A stretch of DNA of 64,000 nucleotides from Anarhynchus alexandrinus (taxonomy: Eukaryota; Chordata; Aves; Charadriiformes; Charadriidae): contig VUYV01000047.1 of the NCBI GenBank assembly GCA_008711295.1, forward strand, positions 62,001 through 126,000, given 5' to 3'. Position 1 is the stretch's first letter, and every line of letters begins with the position of its first letter. The position numbers and the translations under genes are program-made. The notes under the pieces were generated by a model that worked only from the letters and a program-made list of their open reading frames with translations, was not told the origin of the DNA and did no database searches. Below are positions 35,584-47,800 of the stretch, in pieces.

Positions 35584-38554
35584 CAAATATTCTTAGACAT
35601 GAAGTATCAGCCTTTGCGTAGCAGTGCTGTGATGAATCTTGACACAGTTCAGGCTTGAAAAAGCCCTTTTGACTTTAAAGAACAACTAAGCTCATTTGGA
35701 ACCAAGAGTTGAGTTTAAAAACAGGCTTCACCAAGGAACCGAAGTGCAGTCCCTGCTCTTGTCGCTGCTATTCAGTGCAATTAGGAAAAAAAAATATACA
35801 GAGCCGTTCCGTTACTGTGCTGGAAAGTGGGATGTTATAGGAATGGTGGAACGTGTTAAGGGCAGGTTTTTACCCAGACTGGTGTAAAGATAAATCCTCT
35901 TGTTTATCCCTTGAAGGACTGTTGTAACACACTACATTCAATTAAAATACAACAAAACCAAAAATCCACTTATTGTTCAATAAAATGGTGACTTGCTAAC
36001 CAGATTTTAGAAAGAACAGACACCACCACATGGGAGAAATGTCATGAAATGCCTTTGCTTCAGTTCTTGATGAACTCTTTCTCTAAAGGGAATTAAGATT
36101 CTGGAAGACAGCTGAAGCAGCATGAAGAGAACAAAAATCCTGTTATGTTGTCCTGGATCGACCATCCAGTGTAGGATAAACCTAATTGTTGGTTACTTTG
36201 TCTGTGTCTATAGTCACTGTTGATGATATTTGTCACTGCACTATTGAACATTATTTTTTAACATGACTGAGATATGTGTAACAGTATTCAGTGGGAGTTT
36301 TGACAGGTTGAGTGCCTATGAAATTCCCAACTTGCTCCTGTCTTCAAATGCCTTAAAATATTCAACCCAGAGGCACAATGGCTCGATTTCCTGATTGTGG
36401 CATTCCTCTGCTTGTGGTTTCTGTGAGGGCAAATTTTACATTAATGAGCAGTGAAATTCTGGTGTTATTTACTCTGAAATAATCAAGAATTATCACTGTG
36501 TTGAGAAACAATTGGGTCCAAAACAGTAATTTGCAGAATGGAGGGAACCTAAAACCAAATTCTGCTTCTTCCAGACTTTTGGAAGGAAGCTGATGTTTCT
36601 AATAATTTATTAGATAAGATCTGGAAATTGTGTTATTTTCCATGTGTATATACAGGGCTGGTGCTGATGTGAAGCTGTTGCATGTGATTGTCTTGTATTT
36701 AACATAGCCCAGGGGGGGCAGACATGACCCTTTCCTAATTCTTCATTCAAATATAACCCAGTAACCTGACTACAGCAGAGTGTAACGGCCTCATCTCTGT
36801 CTTGCAGCACCACTGGTTGATGAAACCATGGTCTCAGACCTTGTCTGATTTGAAGGACTCAGACTATGAATTTGAAGTTTGTAAGAGACATGGAAAAAAC
36901 ATAATAAATTGTCCTATAGTTCCTCTCCATGCCAATACGTAATTATTCCCTATGTATTCTCCATGATACATTGACTAGGCAGAGCTGTCACATCTTTTTT
37001 CCCATTTATCTTTGGCATCTTCCCACCGCTTCTCTTCTGCATCTTTTCCAGAATCTACTTGTCAGAAAATAGTTTCTGTCCATCCTGATGGTTCCCTGTA
37101 GGGTCTCTTGTTGCTTAAACCTTTTCAGAGCAGATTTCTGCTTCTACTTTTTACAGCCCACCTTCACACGTCAGAGGCTGCAACTGTTCTTTTTTACATC
37201 CCTCCACCCATCCTGAAAAAAAGACCCACAAAACCAGTTCGCTTTTCACTGGAAAATAGTGTAGAAAGTCGTGTATTGCCTGTGCTTGTGTAAGAAGTTT
37301 GACAAGGCACCCTGGTGACAGAGTGATAAAAACTCTTCTCGGTTTCATATTTCCTTAAAGCCTTCTAAAACCAGGTTGCTAATGGAAAAGTTTCTAGAAA
37401 AGAGCCCAACAGAAGCCCAAAGAATATTTTCTTTGACACGCACTTTGACCCAATGACTACTTAGCCCTTCAGAGCGCTGCTTGTAGGAGTAGGTAATCCC
37501 CCTTGCAAAGAGTTTCAAAGCTTTGAAATTCAACGTCGTTCCTTCAGGACAAGAAGCAATGTCACGTTGGGCTGCTCTGTACTCTTTTGCTGGGTGCGTT
37601 TTGTCAGGCAGGCTGCTCGACCTGGGGACTAGAGAAAACCCACCACTCCAGTAGGGTGTCAGCATGTTTTTGATTAAAGCTGTAGCTGCTTTTGCTGTCT
37701 CAGACGCCTCTCGAAGACTGCGAATGTGGGGGAGTGGGGTGCCAGGCATTCCACGGCAAAAAAACGTAACTCTGGATTCATGTAGATTTCCTTGATACAT
37801 ACAGACTGACTCATTTCTCTTATTTTTATTTTACCAAAAAAAAAAAAAAAGCACAATGAAAAAAGAAATGAAAGATGCCCCCAAACTACTGTTCAAGTTT
37901 CTTCATCTCTTTGGCATTTCTTTTTATCTCCAGGTAAATCTGAGGGTGATAGACTTGGAAACACAACAGGACCTAAGACAAATGGAAAGATCCCTCACCA
38001 TTATTCTCACTTTCCTCTTCCCTTCCAAAGACTTTTGGTTTGATCAGTTATAATAATAAAACTTGCAGAAAAACCTGAAGAAAAATACCCCTGACTGATG
38101 CACAACCTTCACATCATTCATGCCCCAATACAGAAAGCTGACAGCGTTGGGCATTTTCATTAGCAATTATCATTAACAAACCTCATCCCTCTTTGTGCCT
38201 TTGGAACAAACATTGATTATTTATCAGCGGTGGGTTTCATTCACGAGCTTTGTCTTCCAAAACAGGGGAAAAAAAATCTTTTCTTTCCCTTTGCTCCTGC
38301 AGTTATCCAAAGGCAGAAAGCTCTGAGTCTTTGAGACAGTCTGTGATCTGACATCTGTCTGCAATCCATGCCAGGAGACTCTAATTAATCCCCCTGGGGA
38401 AGCTCCTTGAAGGGACAGTTATAATCCAAGTAATACCTCCATCGCATCCGCAGCGCGTGCACCCGATGCGGGTGGCCCACCCTGTCCACGAGGTGCCCTG
38501 AGAACACGGCGAACGCCCAAGAACGGGGACCATTTCCCTGTGAACGGGAGAAAC
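35584..38554. other. Unique sequence, CpG-richer at the right edge
   Basis: No gene is recognised; the 151-codon minus frame 37345-37800 has no domain. A run at 37836-37850. The last ~110 bp (38440-38550) are CpG-enriched (CCGCAGCGCGTGCACCCGATG and following). Confidence 0.5.
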
Positions 38555-39138
38555 TCACAGAATCACAGAATTTTCAGAGTTGGAAGGGACCTCTAGAGAT
38601 CACCCAGTCCCACTCCCCTGCCAAAGCAGGACTGCCCAGAGCACAGCACTCAGCACTGCATCCAGGCGGGGCTTGAAAACCTCCAGAGAAGGGGACACCC
38701 CCACCCCCCTGGGCAGCCTGTGCCACTGCTCTGCCACCCCAACCGGAAAGGAGTTTTTCCGTGTATTTGAATGGAACTTCCTATGTTCCAACTTGTGCCC
38801 ATTGCCCCTCGTCCTGTCACTGGGAACCACCGAGAAGAGTCTGGCTCCATCCTCCTTCAACCCACCCTTTAGATACTTGTACGCAGTCAGAAGGTCTCCC
38901 CTCAGCCTTCTCTTCTCCAGGCTGAAGAGTCCCAGCGCTCTCAGCCTCTCCTCATAAGGGAGATGCTCCAATCCCTCAGTCATCTCAGTTGCCCTTCGCT
39001 GGACTCTCTCCAGCAGTTCCCTGTCCCTCTTGAACTGGGGAGCCCAGAACTGGACACAGTATTCCAGTTGTGGCCTCACCAGTGCAGAGTAGAGGGGGAG
39101 AATGACCTCCCTCGACCTACTGGACACACTCTTCCCTA
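38555..39138 (-). mobile_element. CR1 LINE 3' fragment, antisense, ACAGAATCACAGAA-tail group, ~585 bp
   Basis: The longest well-preserved CR1 in the window. CACAGAATCACAGAA tail, AGTTGGAAGGGACCTC, short 3' UTR, then the ORF2 C-terminus on the minus strand. Collinear with the gapped copy at 15360. 5'-truncated near CACTCTTCCCTA. Confidence 0.97.
38600..39127 (-). pseudogene. CR1 ORF2 C-terminal fragment (uninterrupted 175 codons)
   Basis: Carboxy-terminal end of the CR1 ORF2 polyprotein. In an intact element ORF2 supplies endonuclease and reverse transcriptase for target-primed insertion. Only the part after the polymerase domain is present. Visible blocks in order are [20 protein letters not shown] (about residues 6-25), [52 protein letters not shown] and [14 protein letters not shown]. 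The methionine at 39127 is an internal codon, not the true start. The stop at 38600 lies about 45 bp from the tail, consistent with the short CR1 3' UTR. No catalytic domain remains, so it cannot be active. Confidence 0.93.
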
Positions 39139-39532
39139 ACTCGGTGGCTCATTGCTACAATATTCCCAGGGAGAAAAACCCACCTGGATATGATGTAGGC
39201 AAGGAGAGAGAGGATTGTTTTGCGCCGTAAAGGCAGCAGTGGCTGCACATCAGCATAGTCCACAGAGGTCGGTGCAGCTCTTCTGATTAGCGGCACTAGT
39301 GGCGCCTTGCAGCCCTGCGCGGGGACTGCAGGGCATCCCCCGGGCGTTTCTGAGCGCTCTGCGCCGCTCCCCCAAACCACAGCTCTGCTTTCACCCCAGC
39401 CATCCCTCGCAGTCTGCTGGCTGGAGCTGAGCGCCCGTTCCACAAGCAGGTCTGCGGGGTCTGAGGACGCAACTGGAGGTGGCTTGGTCTCTTCAGCCCA
39501 GCCCATGGCTGCAAGAGGCCCCATCCTATTTA
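39139..39532. other. Unique GC-richer sequence between CR1 and solo LTR
   Basis: CpG-enriched around 39280-39370 (GTGGCGCC, CTGCGCGGGG, CCCGGGCG, GCGCCGCTCC). A 149-codon minus frame (39117-39566) crosses from CR1 into the LTR and is not a gene. Confidence 0.5.
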
Positions 39533-39537
39533 TTGCA
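39533..39537. repeat. Target-site duplication TTGCA, left
   Basis: TTGCA directly precedes the LTR and is repeated at 40099-40103. Confidence 0.9.
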
Positions 39538-40098
39538 TGTGCTGGCTTGAGGTAAAACTGGACCACTTTTGTTCAGTAACTTTGCTTCTTAGCTGGGCCT
39601 CTCCTGACTACTGAAATTAAAGGCATATTGTGCAGACAATGTTCGCCCTCAGAGTGATCAGACCAATGTCTATAGCTGATGCCCAGGGATGGGATGCAGA
39701 GAGGCTCTGCTTATACTCATTGCTATCACCCCCAAGGCCAACCGACTCTGTTATTTGCCCCGTTGGAGGGTCGGAAGTGGAAAAGCATAGTGGGGTCCCA
39801 CTTGCGGGGAGGAGCGGACAGGACAGGTGACCCAAAACTGACCAACGGGGTATTCCATCCCATCTGCCTCATGCTCAGTATAAAAGCTGAGGGATCAAAG
39901 GGTCAGCGCTGTTTCTTCAATGGCCGATGTCTGAGGAGTACTCTGTCTGTTCATCTGCCTTTGATCCCAATCTGTGCATTCTGGAAGCCAGATCCGGAAT
40001 CCAGTTCCCGTCCATCACTGAGTCCAGTCTGGGATTTTCCCAGTGCCAGCTGGTGACATAANCCCCCCCCAGTAGCCAATTCAGCCTAAATCACGACA
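39538..40098 (+). mobile_element. Solo LTR, avian ERVL-like, 561 bp
   Basis: Starts TGTGCTGGC and ends ATCACGACA, so it has TG...CA termini. It carries the block GGACAGGTGACCCAAAACTG, then GGGGTATTCC and a TATA box TATAAAAG at 39879-39886. This layout matches what I recall of abundant bird ERVL-class LTRs, and a 5-bp target duplication fits that class. No internal retroviral genes or second LTR flank it, so the provirus was lost by LTR-LTR recombination. Position 40062 is an ambiguous base before a run of eight C. The family name needs a repeat-library search. Confidence 0.9.
39879..39886 (+). promoter_or_regulatory. TATA box of the solo LTR
   Basis: TATAAAAG after CATGCTCAG inside the LTR. 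It would have driven proviral transcription toward the right. Present activity is unknown. Confidence 0.75.
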
Positions 40099-40103
40099 TT
40101 GCA
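40099..40103. repeat. Target-site duplication TTGCA, right
   Basis: TTGCA directly follows the terminal CA of the LTR, identical to 39533-39537. Confidence 0.9.
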
Positions 40104-41298
40104 CTTAAAGGAAACTATTTTCATCCTGCCATAAAGCACCAATTTTTAATTCCACCTGCACTCCCTGAGATTCATCCCAGACCCCCCCCTGCTGCGTAGC
40201 CCGGGAGCACCACGGCACTTGGCTCTGGGGGCGCATGGAAGCGGCAGTGCCACCCCTCCCTGGATGTCTGGCACTCCACAGCAAGGCACGGACTTTGAAT
40301 TGCTTATAGTTTTGTCTTTTTTCTATAACCATACGGGGAAGAACGTTTCGGCCGCCAGGCCACACCACCACATAGTATGAGGGGGACCCAAGTAAAAGAA
40401 GGGGAAGAAAAGAATAACGATAAGAAAAAAAAACCTCTTGTGATTTTACCTATTTCCCAGACTCATTCAAGTAGTTTGGACCAGTTTAAATGAACAAAGC
40501 TCATTTATAACTTTTAACAGACTCTTCAGGCCAATCGGTTTTGCAGAACACATATATATTTGTCTGAAGTGTTTGTAAATTAGGTAATGGAGATTTTTCT
40601 AGCATCATCTCTATTTATAAGACGTTACCAACACCGGACTGTGATGTTTTCGAAGTTATCTTTAGCAACTTTGTGATTCTGGTGATGTTATAATGTTACT
40701 GCAACATTAATCAATAGGACAAGTCATATACTAAGCATATCATGAGGTTACTAATCAATTACTGTAGCTTGAAATGCACATACATATTATGTAGTTTATG
40801 GATTAAAATATCATGTTCACAGAGAAAAGGTAATGCTTTCTGCATAAGGGATCCTTGACATCCGTGCTTTATCTTGTTTTCAAAGCCAGAAAGTTCAGAT
40901 GTAAATAAAGGAACAGCAGAGGATTTGGCTTTTGTTGTAAAATGTAATCCATGATTCCTAATAAAGGATTCTGAATAGCTATTCTGCCAATATACAGCAT
41001 TTTCTGTAACGTTAATATTTCTGTGAGGCTGTTGAAAGGATGAATCCAGTTAAAGAATTTGTATTTAGCTGGGGTTTGGATTTATCTAAACCCAGCTGTT
41101 GATAAGCCTGGTTGTTAAAACCGAATGGAGTTAGGGAGCGAATCCCATCAGGCTGCCGAGAGACTCGACCACGTCTCTGGTGGTTCCTGGCGAAGGCGCT
41201 CCCTCCACACCAGGCTGCTGCAATCTCAGCAACCCTTTGCCTCCTCCTCTCCTGAACAGGCTGGCACAGGGTGTCAGGGCACATTTAGACAGAAAACA
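40104..41298. other. Unique AT-rich sequence
   Basis: Nothing recognisable; no repeat or exon. Confidence 0.5.
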
Positions 41299-41351
41299 GC
41301 AAATTAGGAGCGTAGATAGACGCAAATTAGGAGCGTAGATAGATGCAAATT
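41299..41351. repeat. 23-bp tandem repeat, 2.3 copies
   Basis: The unit GCAAATTAGGAGCGTAGATA plus 3 nt is at 41299-41321 and 41322-41344 with one difference (final C/T). A 7-nt third start follows at 41345. A young duplication. Confidence 0.95.
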
Positions 41352-44300
41352 GCTGAATTCATGAGTACGCCCAAAGAGAGGTGGGATTCAGGAGATCAGT
41401 CTTGATCTCTTTTTTTTTTTCCTCTTGGCTGCGCTGTGAATAAGGGCTGCTGAGATTTAAGGTACGTAAGAGAAGATGTAGGTCCCTGGTTTTCTGGTTT
41501 AGCTTTCTGTCCTCACACCAGGTGCCTAAAATTAGGCTTTGCACTTTGGAATCTATGCTTTTCCATCAAATTAGCTCGGCTCCCACGCTTTCTGCAGGTG
41601 GTCACTTTTTATGCAGACCTCATTTTCCAGGTACCAGAGTGAGACCCCGGCGATTGGTTTGCAAATATGCCGAGTATTCACAGCTGCCGCTGAAGTCAGA
41701 GGGAACTGTACTTTGAATAAAAAGTGCTAAATCCGGCTAAGCACCCTGAAACATCAGATCCGAGGTGTCCTAGCCTGCGTACCCAAAACAAGTGAATAAG
41801 TGTAAATGTAGTCTCATTGTGCCTCACTTCCCTGCCTGAAAACAAGGGTTAATAATTGCCTCTTATCTCACTGAGGTGGCAAGAAAATATCCAGATTGAA
41901 TTTGTGAACTGTTCAGCCGCTGTAGCAAGACGCAACAGAAAAAAAAAAAAAAAGCCTACAGGAAATTAATAATTCTGTCTTCAGAGCAAGGTTTGAAATG
42001 TGTGGAGCAGACCGAGCCCGGCTGAAAGACTGCAAAACAAGAGAAAGCAAAATACGGAATATCTGCTCAGCCAACGGAGAGCAGTCCATCCTGGGAGTGA
42101 AATGGAGAAGAAGGCTGCACAATTTTATGAGGACACATGTTGAGATGAACAGATGAAGGCTCTCCCGAGGGGCCTGAGCCAGGGTTTTTTTCCCCAGCCT
42201 TAACATGAAGCTTTAAAAAACATTATTGAAATTTAGGGACAGTTGTGTGCATGTGAGTTGTGCCGTATCTACATCTATTTTCTGTAGGCAGTCTGGGGAG
42301 AGGGGGTTTGTCCTGGACCAATTTGTGCTGCTCCGAGATCACTGTCTAAAAGATGGATAACTCACCTGCAGGGCGGGATGACTCCTTCTCCAGAGGTCCA
42401 TGGCTCTCCTGATCATTATCAAGGGAGGTCAGGCGATTAGCTAGGGAAAGGTATTTAACTTTTTTCAGCCAAAGTTATGGGACACGAACCACAACCTGTG
42501 TGGATTTATAAATCAGTTTTCGTTTTCTTTGTGTCGCTGTTCGGTGAGTATTTGAAGTAACTCAGCAATGAACATTCTTATTCATAAGTATAAAAATATA
42601 CTCGTATTAGCAAGATGAAAACTCTGACCTCTAGACAGACATAAAACATGATTTGGTTGATGATTTGTGTGGTTTGTAATAATGAATGCATTACTGATGT
42701 CAAAGGTAAGCAACACAACCCATTCAAAATGTTTTCCAACAGTGCCAAATACTTCAGACCTTGAAGGCTGTTTATGAAGCTGTGTATTCCTGAACGCTGC
42801 CAGCAGCAAAGACAAATGGGCTTTGACAGCTGCCCAGGAGAAAAATCCTCAAAAACCCCCAGCCCCCTCGTTTCAATGGGAACTATGGCAACAAAACACC
42901 TTATTCCCTCCAGGCTACCTGTGCACTTCCTTCTCATAATCAAACGTTTTAATTCCCTTCGATGCAACTCCGACTCTGGTTTCTCAGTATTTTCCATGAG
43001 GGTCCCTTTGGAATGAATAATTGACACCCGCCATTTGGCGTTTTAAGGTGTTGCATAGCCCCTTACACGTTACTTAGGAATGGTCCCAATTCCTGTAAGG
43101 GGTTTTTCTTCTGGTCAGTGGAAAGCCGCAGTCTGGGCTGACTTTCACACACTGTTTACGTCAGGGCAAGTTTTGAAATGGAGCTTCAGTATCTGTCCTG
43201 AATCCCTACGGAGGAAGAAGGCATTTTGTAGGAGGCGAGGAGGGCAGCTTGGCAAGGCTTTCTTCTTGTCTTGGGCTGCGGTAAAAACTGCAGTAGCCCA
43301 AGTGTGCACAAATGGACTGGCAAAGTTTGGAGGAATAAGATCTCACAGTGGCTGAGTCCTACTCAAGATTTCTGTGGTTACACCAAGAAACCTATTCATC
43401 TAAGCTGATAATAAATAAAGTATATTATACCATTTCCTGATACCTCATCTTATTCATTACATAAGATTTTAATGACAGTGGTAAAACCAATTCCTCCCTT
43501 CCTGACAGTACTTATGCACAAACTGTGAAAATTATACACCAGTGATTTCATTCAGTCGTAAATCATGGGGCAATTTATCAATTTTTATTTTTCCCTTAAA
43601 AGAGACTGAATAATCTCTATCACCATTGCTAAACAGAAAAGCATATGCACATCTCCAGTACAGGAGAGAACAAAAATCCCTCTCCTATGAAATACAGCTT
43701 CAGTGATAGATCCTCTCCTCCAGCAGTTTCAGACCCTCCCAGCTGTGCTTTTTTAGGCTGTGTAAGATCCTTGTGCTTCAAACATTAGAGCCAGCTGCAG
43801 TGCGTGTTTGCTCGGAGCTGCCGGGAGATGCAGGTTTGCATGCCTGGTCCCACCACTCTTTGTAGCCCCCAGCTGCTCTGTGCAGCGTGGTGGAGACCCG
43901 CAGACCTCACCCCTCCGGGCAAAGCTGCTTTCTCTGGTGTTCCCAGTTTCCAGTTTTATACTGAAGATTCCTCATGGTCTGGGCTCTTGCACAGTCTTCT
44001 CTACAACCAGCACCTGGGAGCACGAAAGACTTCATAAGGAGCAGCCCTCCAGTAAATGCCCTCAAAAAATGGAACCGGGGTCTCCCAACACCTTCACCTA
44101 TGGGGAACCCGCAGACCACGCTGCCAAGGAGTGAAATTCCCCACTTTAGGGACAGCAGCACATTAAAGGGTCTAAAACGCCCTTCCTGCGTGCAGAAACT
44201 GTTAAATTGGGTAACTTTTCTAGTGAACTGAAGAGCATGATGGCCAACAAGCAGCTGCAAAATGGTCTCTGTGCTGTGCAGAGTGAGCCTGGTGTTGGTG

Positions 44301-44624
44301 AGGGGCTGTCAGTCGGAGACACCAAACTGACTCCTCAGAAAAGAAAGACAGCCTCCAAAATTCAATGCGCTGGTTAGGGGATCAGGCAGGTGGGCTCCTT
44401 TTCATGGGGAGTCCTGGCAAAGTCACAGCAACATGTCTGAAGCCACCACACAGGAGCAAAGGCTTTCAGAGGCGCGTCTGGTTGTCCACACTTGCCAGAT
44501 GGGTGGAAAACAAATCTCTGCCTTCGTTGTCTTCACGATGTACTTACAAGGCTGTTCAAGAGAAACAATTCTAAATTAAAAAAGAAGAAGAAGAAAAAAA
44601 AAAAAGGCTGCATTTGCTGTTAGA
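41352..44624. other. Unique sequence, no gene recognised
   Basis: A run near 41940; purine tract with GAA units 44577-44605. Frames on both strands at 43804-44260 overlap and have no domain. The 149-codon frame 42578-43027 (minus) is also unrecognised. Confidence 0.45.
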
Positions 44625-44800
44625 TTAGTAACAGAGGAATAAAAGGGACCTCAGGGGTCATCAAGCCCACTTCTATGGTATTGCAAGTGACCACGCAATA
44701 TTGCTTGCTTCATAATTGTTCTTTAACTCCTCAAACATTGCCGTTGAAAAGTGGCAATAAATATATCTCTGACTTCCTAAGGCTGTAAGATAATAGCCAT
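44625..44800 (-). mobile_element. Possible ancient CR1-like fragment, antisense
   Basis: AAAAGGGACCTCAGGGGTCA followed by TCAAGCCCAC resembles the 3' end of old CR1-type LINEs read in antisense. The match is short and there is no recognisable tail. Confidence 0.3.
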
Positions 44801-47800
44801 GAATAGAACTTTTTCATGGGAAGTTTTAAAGTTATCAGTCTCTAAATGGGTTAGAGATGTTTTGAATGTTTGTGCCAATGTTCATTCATAGACTGAAAGG
44901 AGTATGGCTATTCCTCTGGTTGAATCAGCCTCGGTCTCTTGGGATGCTCTTCCAAAATTTGGACCAAAAATCTAATGGAGTAGAGATTAACAATGAAAAT
45001 CCCTTTACATCCCCTTAAGCAATGCTGCAGATCCCAAAGAAGCAGCGACTCCATCCTTGGTCAATCATGATACACCTGTGCTGACCTGACAGTGAATGAA
45101 ATGCACTCCTCCAGACGGTATTCGAGGCAAGAAGAAGATTAAATGATCATGTACGTGATATATACTGATCTTTGGTTTAAATTTTTTTTTTTCATTTATT
45201 TTCCACAAATAAACACGCCCCCTTCTCCTTCTCTGGAACTTTGTGCTGGAAAACAAGAGCTGTCGTTTTTCTGGTGCAACACAAAACACCCAACTGAGCC
45301 TCCAGACATTAACTCTGATTAAGAGAAAAGTTTCCCTCAAGTAGTTTGAATCAAAAGCATGTTTTATTTCACCCAAACATATTCTCCTTTCCAACCCTTT
45401 CTTCTTTTCTCTTTGCAGAGGGACAATGTCCCTAGGGCTGGTTTTGTTAGTGACAGGGTGAGGTCCCTGGACAGTGTCTTAGGGCAGTAAGGCTCATTAA
45501 TATGGCACATTCCTTTGTTTGCCAGCAAAATTACATTATACCATGTAGTTTCTCATGCAGAGAAGAGCTCAAGCATTTGTTTCCCATTCAGTTAAAGCAG
45601 ATGTCTTCACTATAATGGACAAATGCAATACATAAATTGAAATCCGTTGATTTTAAACTGGTTGTAATTGATACATACTAATCCTCCGCATCATTTAAAA
45701 TAATAGCTACAGATCAAATTAGACCTGACCTTGATTATATTAATTTTTCTTTATAAATAAGATACCCTTGTCATGTGCCAAATTCCATAACTTGTGTCAT
45801 ATGGCATCTATCTTTTGAATCAATTTGCTATTGAGAAGCCGATACAGAATTCAATTAACCCATTTTATTATTCCTTTCTGTGGCATATTTATTGTTTGGA
45901 TTTGTAAGACATTACAAAATAAAACCTTCAAACCCTGCAGAGGGTTGATCTCGACATGTCCTCAGAGATGTGATGTTTTCTTTGAGTTATCTAAACCTTT
46001 CCCAGAACAGAGACGCAAGAAAAGAAAAAAAATCCGTCCCAGTGCAGAGCTCATTCCAGTGCAGTCAGGCAAAGAGTTTTGACATATTTCTTGCATGCTT
46101 TTAAAATATAATTGGATTGAACCACCAGCAAAACAGGCAATTGTGGTAAAAAGCCTTCATCGCAAGACCACGGGTTATAAAACCTGTGATCCAAGGCGTT
46201 TGAGCTCTGGCTCTCGAGATTCATTAAACGCTCTTCTAATTATCCTCTCTATAATCAACATGTCATCCTGCACATCAGACTCCGCACACACCCTCCAGCT
46301 AAGCCTTACCTTCACATGCGAGAAGCTTTCTGACACGAAGGAAACGGAGACAATAGCTTTGAAATTAAACCAGCGTTTTTAATCATCTATTGATCGGTTG
46401 TTGTAATGATGTGAAGCTACATCTTACACCATGACCATCTGTAGCTTGCAGTTGAGAAATCTGAAATCATTTTGACTGCAAATTATTTTTTTTTTTTTTT
46501 TTGGGAAGGCAATTATGGAGGGGACAAAAAGCTTTTTTGTAATTTTCTTGTTTAGTAATAAAAAACAGATGTAGAACTAAAGGTGAACAGGATTAAGCCA
46601 CATTATCAAAGCCTCTAAATTAATTAATCTGGTGTTTGGGGGATTTGTAACCTGAACTAGATCGAGCCAATCTTTTCCTTTCCTTCCTTTTCACTGTCAG
46701 CAGCTAGAAACTGCTGCTCTCATCCCCAAACCCTGTTTAAACACATACTGGGGTGGGTGGAGGGGACCCATCATGCGTTTCAGTGTGGTGCCGGGCAGGC
46801 GGACACTTAGAGGAGTAAATTTTGAGGCTTTTCAGCCCTCCTGCTATGCATTTACAGTCCAGCAGGTAACAGCAGAGCAATTCAGCTGATTCACAAAAGG
46901 TTGCCACCGTGCAGACGCTGTCTTATGCTGAAAAGCAATTATTTTTGCGTGCGGCTGGAGTCAACTAAATTAGCGCGGCCGTATGTCGGTCCCACCGGTC
47001 AGGTCTTGTGTGTGCAGTCCGGTGGGAGTACTGCCCCTTTGCCCACCCGGGGGCTCCTTTGCAGAAAGAAGACATCACAGGCAGAGCAGCGGACTGTGAA
47101 TCGGGAAATCTGCCTTCCCGTCTCACTTCTGCTACCCATTTTTTAATAAACCCGCACCGTTTTCAGCGACCCTTTTCCACCCGCTTTCTGCAACAGGAAT
47201 GCAGCCTGCAGGTCTGTTGGAGCAGAGAGCACGTCGCTGCGTCTGTTAACATACAGCACGCGGTTCAGATCCACACTTGAAGCCTTGCTCACTGTTTTCG
47301 TGGAAATCATGAAAGTGGTGTTTGTCTTGAAATCATACGCGGTCTACAGTCGTTTCCAACAACCAATATTGCACAGGTCATTTAGAGGACATCTCAATGC
47401 TGGGAGAGACCCTGCCCTTATCATTGGAACAGGCAATGAGACCTCAACTGAGCAAGCCCATGGAAAACAGTGAAAAATGCATGAAAAGGCGTTGAATTTC
47501 ATATTTGATATTCCAGAGTTATTGATACGGAGGTATTTGCTAGCCGGGTCTGCTTCCTCCGTCCCTATCACCAGGGACTTTCCCAAGGGAGGAGCGTTTG
47601 GCTCATTACTAATATCTGCACTGTGGTGTTGCCATCTTCAACGAGAAGAAGTATTATGGAAATTACTAAAGGATGATCTTGCCTTTAGAGACACACAAGC
47701 TAAATTGAAAATAAGACGTTGTACACAAACACCATGGAGTGGAAGAGCACAGGTCAAGACAGGGACAACGCTCGTCGCCACGTGAGCAATTATCACTGTC

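Noticed and set aside
38440..39500. CpG-enriched patches as a gene promoter
   Set aside because: Patches are about 100 bp each and separated by a CR1. No first exon or splice donor pattern is convincing nearby.
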